A stretch of 22,553 bases of DNA from positions 1 through 22,553 of the forward strand of contig DTVI01000217.1 in the NCBI GenBank assembly GCA_012963655.1, written 5' to 3'. Made by a program: the position numbers and the translations under genes. This stretch comes from Sulfurimonas sp. Its GTDB lineage: Bacteria; Campylobacterota; Campylobacteria; Campylobacterales; Sulfurimonadaceae. The notes beneath the pieces were generated by a model. It saw nothing but the letters and a program-made list of their open reading frames with translations, was not told the DNA's origin and searched no databases. This document shows, piece after piece, positions 6,665 to 13,486 of the stretch; position 1 is the stretch's first letter; every line of letters starts with the position of its first letter.

Positions 6665-7920
6665 TGGCAAACAAGCAAGCAGATTTAATCGTTGGTATTC
6701 AATGGGGTGATGAAGGTAAGGGTAAGATTGTTGATTTAATGGCACAGAACTTTGACGCGGTTGCACGTTATCAAGGTGGACATAATGCAGGTCATACGAT
6801 CTGGGTAGATGGTGTTAAATATGCACTTCACCTTATTCCTTCTGGTATTTTAAACCCATCAGCACTAAACATCATCGGAAACGGTGTTGTTGTTTGTCCT
6901 GAGGCACTTATTAAAGAGATGAAGCAGTTTGATAATCTTGAAAGCCGTCTTTTTGTATCTGAGTCAGCGCATATGATTTTAAACTACCATATTGCGATTG
7001 ATCAAGCTAAAGAAAGAATGCGTGGAGATAAGGCTATTGGAACTACAGGTCGTGGTATCGGTCCATCTTACTCAGACAAGATTTCTCGTTCTGGTCATAG
7101 AATGGGTGAGCTTAAAGACATTGAAAAGCTTACTGAAGATATTATGGAACACTTTACTCAAAATGCAGCAGTATTTAAGGCTATGGATATTTCACTTCCA
7201 TCTAAGTCAGAATTACAAGCTGAATTGATTGAATATGCAAGAATTTTACTTCCATTTATTTGTAATACAACAAAGATGATTTGGGACCTTATGAAAGATG
7301 GTAAAAAAGTTCTTCTTGAAGGTGCTCAGGGTACGCTTCTTGATATTGATCATGGAACTTACCCATTTGTTACCTCAAGCTCTACTATCTCAGCCGGTGC
7401 ATGTACTGGTCTTGGGATTTCTCCAAAAGATATTGGTAATATTACGGGTATCGTTAAGGCATATTGTACTCGTGTTGGAAATGGTCCATTCCCGACAGAA
7501 GATTTTGAAGAAGATGGTGACAGACTACGTGAACAAGGTCATGAGTTTGGAACAACTACGGGTCGTCCACGTAGATGTGGTTGGTTTGACGCAGTAGCTT
7601 GTAAGCATGCATCTCGTATTAACGGATGTGACCAACTTTCAGTGATGAAGATTGATGTTCTTGATGGCTTTGATGAAGTTAAGATGTGTATTGCTTATGA
7701 ATATGAGGGCAAAGAGATTGATTATATGCCTTCAGACATTGAAAATGTCAAGCCTATTTACAAGTCATTTCCAGGTTGGGATAAGACTGAGGGTGTTAGA
7801 AAATGGGATGATCTTCCAGAAACAGCGAAGACCTACCTAAAGTTCTTTGAAGAGATTACAGAAACTAGAATCGGTTTAGTATCTACTTCACCTGATAGAA
7901 ACGATACAATAATTTTATAA
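6664..7920 (+). CDS. purA: Adenylosuccinate synthetase
   Basis: PurA joins IMP and aspartate using GTP, the first committed step to AMP. The 418-residue protein is of normal bacterial length. Visible motifs in order: QWGDEGKGK (residues 13-21, with catalytic D16 and the GTP P-loop), GGHNAGHT (38-45, with the general acid H44), TTGRGIGPSYSDKISR (IMP binding), LEGAQGTLLDIDHGTYPFVT, TRVGNGPFPTE, and TTGRPRRCGWFD. The start codon overlaps the hisZ stop by one base. The flagellar genes follow on the same strand, the same neighbourhood seen for purA in Helicobacter and Campylobacter (HP0255-HP0257; Cj1498c-Cj1496c). Confidence 0.97.
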   Translation: MANKQADLIVGIQWGDEGKGKIVDLMAQNFDAVARYQGGHNAGHTIWVDGVKYALHLIPSGILNPSALNIIGNGVVVCPEALIKEMKQFDNLESRLFVSESAHMILNYHIAIDQAKERMRGDKAIGTTGRGIGPSYSDKISRSGHRMGELKDIEKLTEDIMEHFTQNAAVFKAMDISLPSKSELQAELIEYARILLPFICNTTKMIWDLMKDGKKVLLEGAQGTLLDIDHGTYPFVTSSSTISAGACTGLGISPKDIGNITGIVKAYCTRVGNGPFPTEDFEEDGDRLREQGHEFGTTTGRPRRCGWFDAVACKHASRINGCDQLSVMKIDVLDGFDEVKMCIAYEYEGKEIDYMPSDIENVKPIYKSFPGWDKTEGVRKWDDLPETAKTYLKFFEEITETRIGLVSTSPDRNDTIIL

Positions 7921-7938
7921 TAACTCTTAGGAGAAAGC

Positions 7939-7983
7939 ATGTTAAATCTTACTCCTATCTTCTTTCAAAGGTTTAGCCTTTGA
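7939..7983 (+). promoter_or_regulatory. 14-codon leader ORF and hairpin controlling the fliJ-like start
   Basis: A short ORF (ATG 7939, MLNLTPIFFQRFSL, stop TGA 7981-7983) has a strong TAGGAG ribosome binding site. Its stop overlaps the TTG start (7980-7982) of the next gene. The perfect stem TCAAAGG/CCTTTGA (7965-7971 with 7977-7983, loop TTTAG) covers both the AAAGG Shine-Dalgarno sequence and the TTG start. Ribosomes translating the leader would open the stem and let the next gene start, a classic layout for translational coupling. Confidence 0.55.
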
Positions 7984-8402
7984 AAACCCAATATACTTCC
8001 TTAGTCAAAATCAAAAAACAGTACTTAGATAAGATGGAACTTTCCGTGAGCTCATGTCATGAAACTATTTCTGTAATTAAGAAAAAAACTGTGAGTTCTT
8101 ATAATGAACTTCAAAACTTGGAAATACCTCAGGGTGGAGATTTTTCTCTTTTTAGACAAACCCAAGATCTAAAGCAGAGAATTTCTGATGAGATAAGCTT
8201 TAACAAATATAATCTACAAGTGGCAGAGAATGCCTTAGTCCAAGCAATGCAACAGCTCAAAACTGCTAATATTGAGCATGAAAAATTCAAGTATCTTGAA
8301 ACAAATGAGATTGAAAAATTCTTAAAGGCCCTAAAAATGAAAGAAGCAAAAGATCTGGATGAAGTGGCTTTAATGATGTTTAATAGGAAAAAAAGTGATT
8401 AA
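7980..8402 (+). CDS. fliJ: FliJ-like flagellar export coiled-coil protein
   Basis: This is a 140-residue, highly helical and charged protein with long coiled-coil stretches and no membrane segment. FliJ is the stalk-like cytoplasmic protein of the flagellar type III export ATPase (FliI/FliH). Sequence identity in this family is always low, so the call rests on size, coiled-coil character, the N-terminus KTQYTSLVKIKKQYLDKME typical of the family, and the position between purA and a motE-like gene, which matches HP0256, the Helicobacter FliJ homologue. The start is TTG at 7980, 8 bases after AAAGG, overlapping the stop of a leader ORF. The end overlaps the next gene by 8 bases. An alternative is another flagellar coiled-coil chaperone. 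Confidence 0.65.
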   Translation: MKTQYTSLVKIKKQYLDKMELSVSSCHETISVIKKKTVSSYNELQNLEIPQGGDFSLFRQTQDLKQRISDEISFNKYNLQVAENALVQAMQQLKTANIEHEKFKYLETNEIEKFLKALKMKEAKDLDEVALMMFNRKKSD

Positions 8403-8907
8403 AATAATATGTATTAACCTGCTTGTAGTGCTAAGTTTAAGTGCTAATAGTGAACTTTATGATTGTACTAAGATTTTTGAAGAGCGAAAGGGCGAACTTA
8501 TCTTAGAGTTAGAACGTATTGATGAGCAAGAACAATCCCTAAATGCCCTTAAAGAAGCAACAGAAGATCTGCTCAAAAGAAAAGAAGCTCAACTTTCTAA
8601 AAAAGAAACAAGGCTTAATACCCATGAAGCTGATTTAAAAGCAAGAGAAGTGATAATTACGCAGAAGTTAGAAAAAATAGAAAAAATGCTCAAAGACTTA
8701 AAAGAGCTAAAAATGAATAAGATATCGCAAACATATTCCAAAATGAAGGCGCAGTCTGCGGCTGATGTTCTTTCAAAGTTAGCTCCAAAAGCAGCAGCAG
8801 GAATCTTAACAACGCTAAAACCTAAGACAATGGCTAAAATATTAGGGAAGATGGACGCGAATAAGGCATCTGAAATGACAAAAATAATGAGTATGGTAGA
8901 AGAATAA
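8395..8907 (+). CDS. MotE-like secreted flagellar motility protein (MgtE-N-type domain)
   Basis: A 170-residue exported protein: residues 1-18 form a signal peptide (MIKIICINLLVVLSLSANS), followed by a long coiled coil (about 25-110, rich in Glu and Lys) and a C-terminal helical domain, MKAQSAADVLSKLAPKAAAG then ILGKMDANKASEMTKIM. That domain is the MotE/MgtE N-terminal fold, built of short helical hairpins. MotE proteins work in the periplasm with the flagellar motor; the Campylobacter relative Cj1496c, also two genes after purA, is needed for full motility. The start is GTG at 8395, inside the end of the fliJ-like gene, so the two are translationally coupled. The single Cys near the mature N-terminus (LYDC) does not sit in a lipobox. 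Confidence 0.72.
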   Translation: MIKIICINLLVVLSLSANSELYDCTKIFEERKGELILELERIDEQEQSLNALKEATEDLLKRKEAQLSKKETRLNTHEADLKAREVIITQKLEKIEKMLKDLKELKMNKISQTYSKMKAQSAADVLSKLAPKAAAGILTTLKPKTMAKILGKMDANKASEMTKIMSMVEE

Positions 8908-9067
8908 CTTTGTACAGATAAGGGTATAATTCTTTATAGTTGGAATGATTTGCTTGGGAATAATGGGAATTAGATAGCTTTGTCCAAAAGCTCATTCTTA
9001 TAAAAATGGTGTACAATAACAGATATTAAGATATATCCCTATCATGGTGGGATTAAAGGCTGAAGAC

Positions 9068-11428
9068 TTGTTACAACGTTTTACTTTAATGTTTTTTCCT
9101 TTCTTTATTTTCACCTCTTACTTATATGCTTTAAATATGTCTATAAACGTAGGCAAGGAAAAAGGTGAATTTTATTCTGCCATTCATATCAAAGAAGATT
9201 TTGCCTTTAAGTGCATATCTGAAAAAAATGTTGAAGATGAAATCAAACAAATACAATGTGTCTTTCCTCGAGAAGCAAAAGAAAAATTTGAAAAAATAAA
9301 GACAGATTTCTTCATTATAGATTCTTTTAGAAAAAATAAAAAATACTACGTCCGTATTCTTCCCTTGAAGAAAATGAAACTTATCCCTATTTCCTCGAAA
9401 TTATATGAAAAAAATACTCTTCGTTCTTTTTCCTTGTATAAAGAAGCTAAGCATTGGATGATACTTGCCTACGAAGATAGACTTCCTTTTATTAATATTG
9501 AGAAAAGACCAACTTTAGGCTTAGCCTTTCCTCTTAATATGAATGAGATTAAGATGCCTTCTGTTGGGGCTCTTGACATCTCGGGAACACCTATACGCCT
9601 AGATCAGGTTAAAGATGTAAGAGACTACATGCGAATAAAAACTGCTTATAAAGCGGGTAATTATGATGATTTGGCAGAAGATGTAGATGCCTTGTTTTCG
9701 CGCTTTCCTAATACCATTTTTAAGGCAGAACTTCTTTTATATAAGATGAGGGGTTTTCATTTAAGTGATGAAAGTGAAGCCTTAATTGAGGTTTCAAAAG
9801 AGTTTATACGTGAGTATTCAGATAGTGAGAATATGGGTGAAGTACTTGCTTACACCGCGAATGCCTATTCAGCAGCTGGAATGCAAGGTGATGGGTTTTA
9901 TTTATATGAAAGACTTTTTACGGAATTTCCTAATTCTAAATATGCAGCCTTAGGGATGGTCTTTTTAGGTCAGCAGTTTTCCGAAGGTGGAAAGCTGAAC
10001 AAGGCAGAGGAATATTTAGAAAAAGCCTTATATTTAAGTAATGATGTTGAAATTGCATCTATGGCTGCTATTCGTTTGGCTAAGATGAGTTTAGACCAGG
10101 GTAATTTAGATCGATCATCTGAACTATATACAAAGATTATTGAAGGTAATGAAGAATATTTACTTCATGATGTTGCTCAAAATTATGATAATGCAAGGAC
10201 CTTTTCTGGTCGAAGATACAAAAAAATGGGGGCTGATATATTAATTGCAATTACGAATCATCTATCAAAGGCTGATGATCAATATGAGTATATGCTTAAA
10301 GATATTGGACTCTGGTTAGCTGAAACAGATGATAAAGCGGCTGCTTTTAAAGCCTTGAAAAGTTATCAAATAAGATATGATGAGAGTGAATATGCTCAAG
10401 AGATTCAAGAAGCCTTAGACTCCTTATTTTATATACCTGATGATGCCAATACCACAGCCTTGCTTGCAGAATATGATGCCCTTCAAAATAAGTATAAAAA
10501 TGAAGAAATCGGAAACAAAGCAGCCTTACAAACGACAAAGTTATTATTTAATAATAAAGAGTATCAGGCTGTTATTGATATGGAAGGCTCAGGTGCAGAA
10601 ACTGAAGAAGGTTATTATGAACTTAAAAAGAAGGCCGCTTCTGTCTTAGTGCTTAACGAGTTGGAAAATAAAAAATGTTCTAGTGCTATTTCTTTGCGTC
10701 AAGAACATAATGTAAGTATAGATACACAGTTTGATAATAGTTTATATATTTGTGCATTTAGGACAGGAAACTATGTTCTAGCTAAGAAAACGGTAGAAGG
10801 ACATCTTAAAGATAAGATACAACGTTTAATGTGGCTATATAGATATGCTAAGACCTTAAATAAAATGGGAGAATATGAAGAACTTGTGAAGGTGTCATCT
10901 GATGTAATGATCTTGTCTGATTTGGATAAGACCAGTAAGTATGATGATATTTTACAAGACACTTTTAGAGCTTATGAACGTTTAAAAGACACAGAAGGCA
11001 TGATTACGACCATTCAAGAGCTAGAAAAACGCCGTGGCTTGGAATTTGATGATATAGAGTTATATGTGAGTATGGTGAAACTTGGTTTAAAAGAACGTGA
11101 TGATATTATGATTCAAAGCTATGCGAAAAAAGTGATGAGCTTGCAAGATAAAACTTCCTCGTACTCACAATCACCCTTTGTAGAGTTTGCTGCCTTACAG
11201 GTTTTAAAAGCACAGAAAAAAGACAAAGAACTATTGACCTTATTAAATACCTTAGAAAAAAGAAACTTAAGTGATAAAGAAAAATCACGTGTTCAGTATA
11301 TGTTTGGTTCATTATTAATGAAAGAAGCAAAATATAAAGAGGCAAAGGCTTCATTTGAAGAGAGTATCCGAGCTGATGATAAATCAGCTTGGGCTGGTCT
11401 GTCAAGGGACGCACTAAAACTTTTATAA
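9068..11428 (+). CDS. pflA: PflA-like TPR protein of the flagellar motor
   Basis: PflA (paralysed flagellum A) is a periplasmic protein of the Campylobacterota flagellar motor that forms spokes with PflB and helps hold the wide ring of stators. This protein has a signal-peptide-like N-terminus (LQRFTLMFFPFFIFTSYLYA), a beta-rich domain up to about residue 190, and then a long superhelix of tetratricopeptide-like repeats to the C-terminus (for example AYKAGNYDDLAEDVDALFSR and FLGQQFSEGGKLNKAEEYLE). Its length (about 786) is close to Campylobacter PflA (788). An upstream ATG at 9044 has no ribosome binding site, while TTG at 9068 has AAAGG at spacing 8 and places an Arg before the hydrophobic segment, so TTG is preferred. 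It follows the motE-like gene by 160 bases, so it may have its own promoter. Confidence 0.72.
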   Translation: MLQRFTLMFFPFFIFTSYLYALNMSINVGKEKGEFYSAIHIKEDFAFKCISEKNVEDEIKQIQCVFPREAKEKFEKIKTDFFIIDSFRKNKKYYVRILPLKKMKLIPISSKLYEKNTLRSFSLYKEAKHWMILAYEDRLPFINIEKRPTLGLAFPLNMNEIKMPSVGALDISGTPIRLDQVKDVRDYMRIKTAYKAGNYDDLAEDVDALFSRFPNTIFKAELLLYKMRGFHLSDESEALIEVSKEFIREYSDSENMGEVLAYTANAYSAAGMQGDGFYLYERLFTEFPNSKYAALGMVFLGQQFSEGGKLNKAEEYLEKALYLSNDVEIASMAAIRLAKMSLDQGNLDRSSELYTKIIEGNEEYLLHDVAQNYDNARTFSGRRYKKMGADILIAITNHLSKADDQYEYMLKDIGLWLAETDDKAAAFKALKSYQIRYDESEYAQEIQEALDSLFYIPDDANTTALLAEYDALQNKYKNEEIGNKAALQTTKLLFNNKEYQAVIDMEGSGAETEEGYYELKKKAASVLVLNELENKKCSSAISLRQEHNVSIDTQFDNSLYICAFRTGNYVLAKKTVEGHLKDKIQRLMWLYRYAKTLNKMGEYEELVKVSSDVMILSDLDKTSKYDDILQDTFRAYERLKDTEGMITTIQELEKRRGLEFDDIELYVSMVKLGLKERDDIMIQSYAKKVMSLQDKTSSYSQSPFVEFAALQVLKAQKKDKELLTLLNTLEKRNLSDKEKSRVQYMFGSLLMKEAKYKEAKASFEESIRADDKSAWAGLSRDALKLL

Positions 11429-11539
11429 GCAAAGGCATTTAATTTTTCTTGTATAAATTTTAAGAAGTGTAGAGTATAAAAAGTAATATTTATGAAATAG
11501 AATTAATTATTTCTAGTAAATGCTAGAGGAGGGGAAAAG

Positions 11540-11560
11540 GAAGAAGTTTTACTCTTCTTC
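11540..11560 (-). terminator. Hairpin over the stop codon of the DUF6172-type gene
   Basis: GAAGAAG and CTTCTTC pair around a 7-base loop that holds the stop codon. On the minus strand the hairpin is followed by CTTTTCCCC. The stem is low in GC, so it is a weak terminator candidate. Confidence 0.35.
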
Positions 11561-11863
11561 AGAGGCTTTTTCTTCTTTTTCAGGTCTTTTCTTATCAGAA
11601 GGTTTAGAAACGATTTCAATATAACATGTTGGCCATTTCTCTTCTCTTGTTTTATCAAGGGCTTTCACAATATCATTAGAAGTAAGTGCAACTGCAGAGC
11701 CTGCATCTTTTCCAAATTTACATTCAAATTCCCAAAATATAGCGTCTTCTGGAAGTTTCTTTTTACGTTCTCTTTTGAAATACTTACGAATTTCATTTTT
11801 GACAGAGTCAAGGGTTCGTTCAGGCTTTTTATTTTTTTCTATAAGTTCAAATATTTTTTTCAT
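11549..11863 (-). CDS. DUF6172-type small cytoplasmic protein
   Basis: A 104-residue soluble protein of unknown function. The core IRKYFKRERKKKLPEDAIFW with FECKFG right after matches my memory of DUF6172 proteins (RKYLKRER..LPEGVDFWDFDC+FG), found in diverse Proteobacteria. Later it has ALDKTREEKWPTCYIEIVSK, also typical, and then a low-complexity charged tail (KKRPEKEEKASEEE). There is no signal peptide, membrane helix or metal motif. It is alone on its strand between pflA and the ferredoxin operon. A TATACT box on the minus strand (11898-11893) fits a promoter about 30 bases upstream; the ribosome binding site is weak. No function is proposed. Confidence 0.7.
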   Translation of the reverse strand: MKKIFELIEKNKKPERTLDSVKNEIRKYFKRERKKKLPEDAIFWEFECKFGKDAGSAVALTSNDIVKALDKTREEKWPTCYIEIVSKPSDKKRPEKEEKASEEE

Positions 11864-12102
11864 GTTAGGTATCTTTTATTTTATGTAGTAAAAGTATACT
11901 CTTAAAAGTCATAAGAAGGGATTAGACGTAGACAATTCACGTCATTTCTTGGACTGTTATGATAATTAATAGCCTTACAATGGATAAATAAAGAGGTGTT
12001 TGTGTGAAATTAATGCCTTATATGGGAGTTGAAAGTATCAAAAGTAGAAGAAGATTAGGGTAAAGGTTCTGTGGCAAAAAGAGGCTTTGATTCATCTAAA
12101 GT

Positions 12103-12192
12103 TTATTTAAGAAAATCACCTAATGCAGTTGCATAAGCATTGTCTTGATTTTTTGTGTCAATATAATAAGGTAGAGGGTGATTTTCCCTCAT
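12103..12192 (-). pseudogene. Possible remnant of a minus-strand gene, or 29-residue small ORF
   Basis: ATG 12192 opens a 30-codon ORF (MRENHPLPYYIDTKNQ, then DNAYATALGDFLK, stop). The same frame continues past the stop as TLDESKPLFATEPLP and a second stop. The composition is more like a real protein than random AT-rich DNA. No family recognised; the ribosome binding site is poor. Confidence 0.3.
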
Positions 12193-12332
12193 ATTTGTTC
12201 TTTTTTTAAAGTATCTGTTATATTAGTGCTATTTGGAGCTAAAAGCCCTATGTGAAGGAGTTTGACTGAGATGATAAACTTCACCTGAGTTCTTTTTAAT
12301 CTGATAAATAGCTTAACAAATCTAAAGTGTGT

Positions 12333-12360
12333 TTGAACTTTAAATTTGATAGGGTATAAT
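12333..12360 (+). promoter_or_regulatory. Promoter of the ferredoxin-panD-ybaB-PDZ-ispA operon
   Basis: TTGAAC (12333-12338) and TATAAT (12355-12360) are 16 bases apart. The -10 box continues as TTGCGC, as at 4613. Transcription would start near 12367, about 23 bases before the ATG, leaving room for the AGGAGAAG ribosome binding site. Confidence 0.65.
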
Positions 12361-12389
12361 TGCGCAAATATTTCAATTAGGAGAAGTTT

Positions 12390-12767
12390 ATGGGAATGCC
12401 ACAACCTTCGTTTTATATCTTTAAGTGTGAACAATCAGCTCCACCACAAATGCCAGGAAAGCCTTCATGTGTTACAGAAGCAACACAGGACCTTTTTCAA
12501 TTTATGGCTATGTCTTTAATGCAAAAAGGTTTAGTTGGTAATGTTGTACCTGTTAAAACTGCTTGTATGAATCGTTGTAATGCAGGTCCTCTTATGTTAG
12601 TTGAACCAGGTCATACTATGTATGCAGGTCTTACTAAAGAAAAAATTACTAGAATTATTGAAGAGCATATCATTGGTGGAAATATCGTTGAAGAGTATTT
12701 AATCGACGAAGAACTATGGGACAAAGCTGTCTCTCCTGCTGATATGATAAAGCAGATGGCGCAGTAA
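12390..12767 (+). CDS. Thioredoxin-like (2Fe-2S) ferredoxin
   Basis: A 125-residue soluble protein with four cysteines spaced as in thioredoxin-fold [2Fe-2S] ferredoxins: C13, C27, C59 and C63 (C-x13-C ... C-x3-C, in KTACMNRCNAGPLMLVEPG). This fold, also used in NuoE-type subunits, carries a single Fe-S cluster and serves as a small electron carrier; the partner is unknown. The N-terminus PQPSFYIFKCEQSAPPQMPG is typical of the free-standing form. It is the first gene of a five-gene operon, with a good promoter and ribosome binding site (AGGAGAAG), and ends 9 bases before panD. There is no obvious biochemical link to pantothenate or isoprenoid synthesis. Confidence 0.85.
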   Translation: MGMPQPSFYIFKCEQSAPPQMPGKPSCVTEATQDLFQFMAMSLMQKGLVGNVVPVKTACMNRCNAGPLMLVEPGHTMYAGLTKEKITRIIEEHIIGGNIVEEYLIDEELWDKAVSPADMIKQMAQ

Positions 12768-12776
12768 GGAAATAAG

Positions 12777-13142
12777 ATGAATATGGAAATGCTATATAGT
12801 AAACTTCACCGTGCTACGGTAACTGACGCTAATTTAAATTACGTTGGATCTATTACAATTGATGAAGAGCTAATGCAAGCTGCCAAAATGCGCGTAGGTC
12901 AAAAAGTTGAGATTTTAAATATCAACAATGGCGAGCGTTTTTCAACTTATATCATTTTAGGTGAACGCGGTAAACGCGAGATCTGTTTAAATGGTGCAGC
13001 TGCTAGAAGAGTTCATAAGGGAGATAAGGTTATTATTGTTGCTTACGCATCGTATAATGAAAAAGACCTTGAAACTTATGCACCAAAGGTTGTTCTTTTA
13101 GATGACGACAATAATATAGACGAAATTTTAGACGAAATTTAA
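12777..13142 (+). CDS. panD: Aspartate 1-decarboxylase (pyruvoyl enzyme)
   Basis: PanD decarboxylates aspartate to beta-alanine for pantothenate and coenzyme A. It is made as a proenzyme that cuts itself between Gly24 and Ser25 and turns Ser25 into the pyruvoyl cofactor. Here the site is YVGSITID with G24-S25 exactly at the canonical positions when ATG 12777 is used, which settles the start over the ATG two codons later. Other conserved parts are KLHRATVTDANLNY, NGERFSTYII, LNGAAARRVHKGD (N and the AAAR segment near the active site) and the hydrophobic DKVIIVAYA strand. The length of 121 is usual. The Asp-rich C-terminal tail (LLDDDNNIDEILDEI) is mildly unusual. Confidence 0.96.
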   Translation: MNMEMLYSKLHRATVTDANLNYVGSITIDEELMQAAKMRVGQKVEILNINNGERFSTYIILGERGKREICLNGAAARRVHKGDKVIIVAYASYNEKDLETYAPKVVLLDDDNNIDEILDEI

Positions 13143-13159
13143 GTTACAAAAGGCTTTTA

Positions 13160-13486
13160 ATGTTTGAAAACATGAATCTTGGTGATATGGGTAAGATGCT
13201 CGAACAAGTTCAAGAACAAGCAAAAAAAATGGAAGCTGAAATGGAATCTAAAGAATACATTGCCAAAGCTGGTGGTGGAATGCTGGAAATAAAGATGAGT
13301 GGAAAGGGTGAGGTTATTGATATTAATATCGATGACTCTCTTCTTGAAGATAAATCATCCCTGCAAATCATGCTTATTTCTTGTATCAATGATGCCAATA
13401 AAATGGTAGAAAAAGACAAACAAAATTCGGCCATGGGTATGCTCGGTGGTATGGGTAACCTTGGTTCGATGTTTGGAAATAAATAA
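13160..13486 (+). CDS. ybaB: YbaB/EbfC family nucleoid-associated protein
   Basis: A 108-residue protein with the YbaB/EbfC layout: an N-terminal helix (MGKMLEQVQEQAKKMEAEME), a central beta-hairpin with the conserved GGGMLEIKMSGKGEVIDINI, a second long helix (INDANKMVEKDKQN) and a flexible Gly/Met-rich tail. Family members are tweezer-like dimers that bind DNA. In most Proteobacteria ybaB sits with dnaX and recR; here it follows panD as in Helicobacter. Its stop overlaps the start of the PDZ gene by one base (TAATG). Confidence 0.9.
   Translation: MFENMNLGDMGKMLEQVQEQAKKMEAEMESKEYIAKAGGGMLEIKMSGKGEVIDINIDDSLLEDKSSLQIMLISCINDANKMVEKDKQNSAMGMLGGMGNLGSMFGNK

Larger units (their letters stand above)
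11864..12389. other. Gap before the ferredoxin operon with gene remnants
   Basis: These 526 bases carry no intact gene. On the minus strand a frame that looks coded runs 12192-12060 (PLPYYIDTKNQDNAYATALG onward) with one internal stop at 12105-12103. On the plus strand there are two short ORFs: from 12004 (19 codons after GTG, with GAGGTG upstream) and from 12071 (21 codons after GTG). A small hairpin GAGGG/CCCTC (12174-12190) is followed nine bases later by an 8-T run and could end transcription on the plus strand. The last 60 bases hold the ferredoxin-operon promoter. Confidence 0.55.

Noticed and set aside
7298..7597. 99-codon ORF inside purA
   Set aside because: Shadow frame of purA; hydrophobic composition comes from codon bias.
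8937..8960. Sigma-54-like promoter (TTGGAATGATTTGCTT) before pflA
   Set aside because: The GG and GC elements are 8 bases apart, not the required 10, and the GG context is not TGGC.
11106..11438. 110-codon ORF opposite the end of the pflA-like gene
   Set aside because: Antisense shadow of a TPR gene; Leu/Ile-rich composition expected from the complementary strand of Lys/Glu codons.
12189..12434. 81-codon minus-strand ORF across the ferredoxin start
   Set aside because: It covers the promoter and start of a well-supported gene and shows no family features; the protein-like part of this region lies in another frame.
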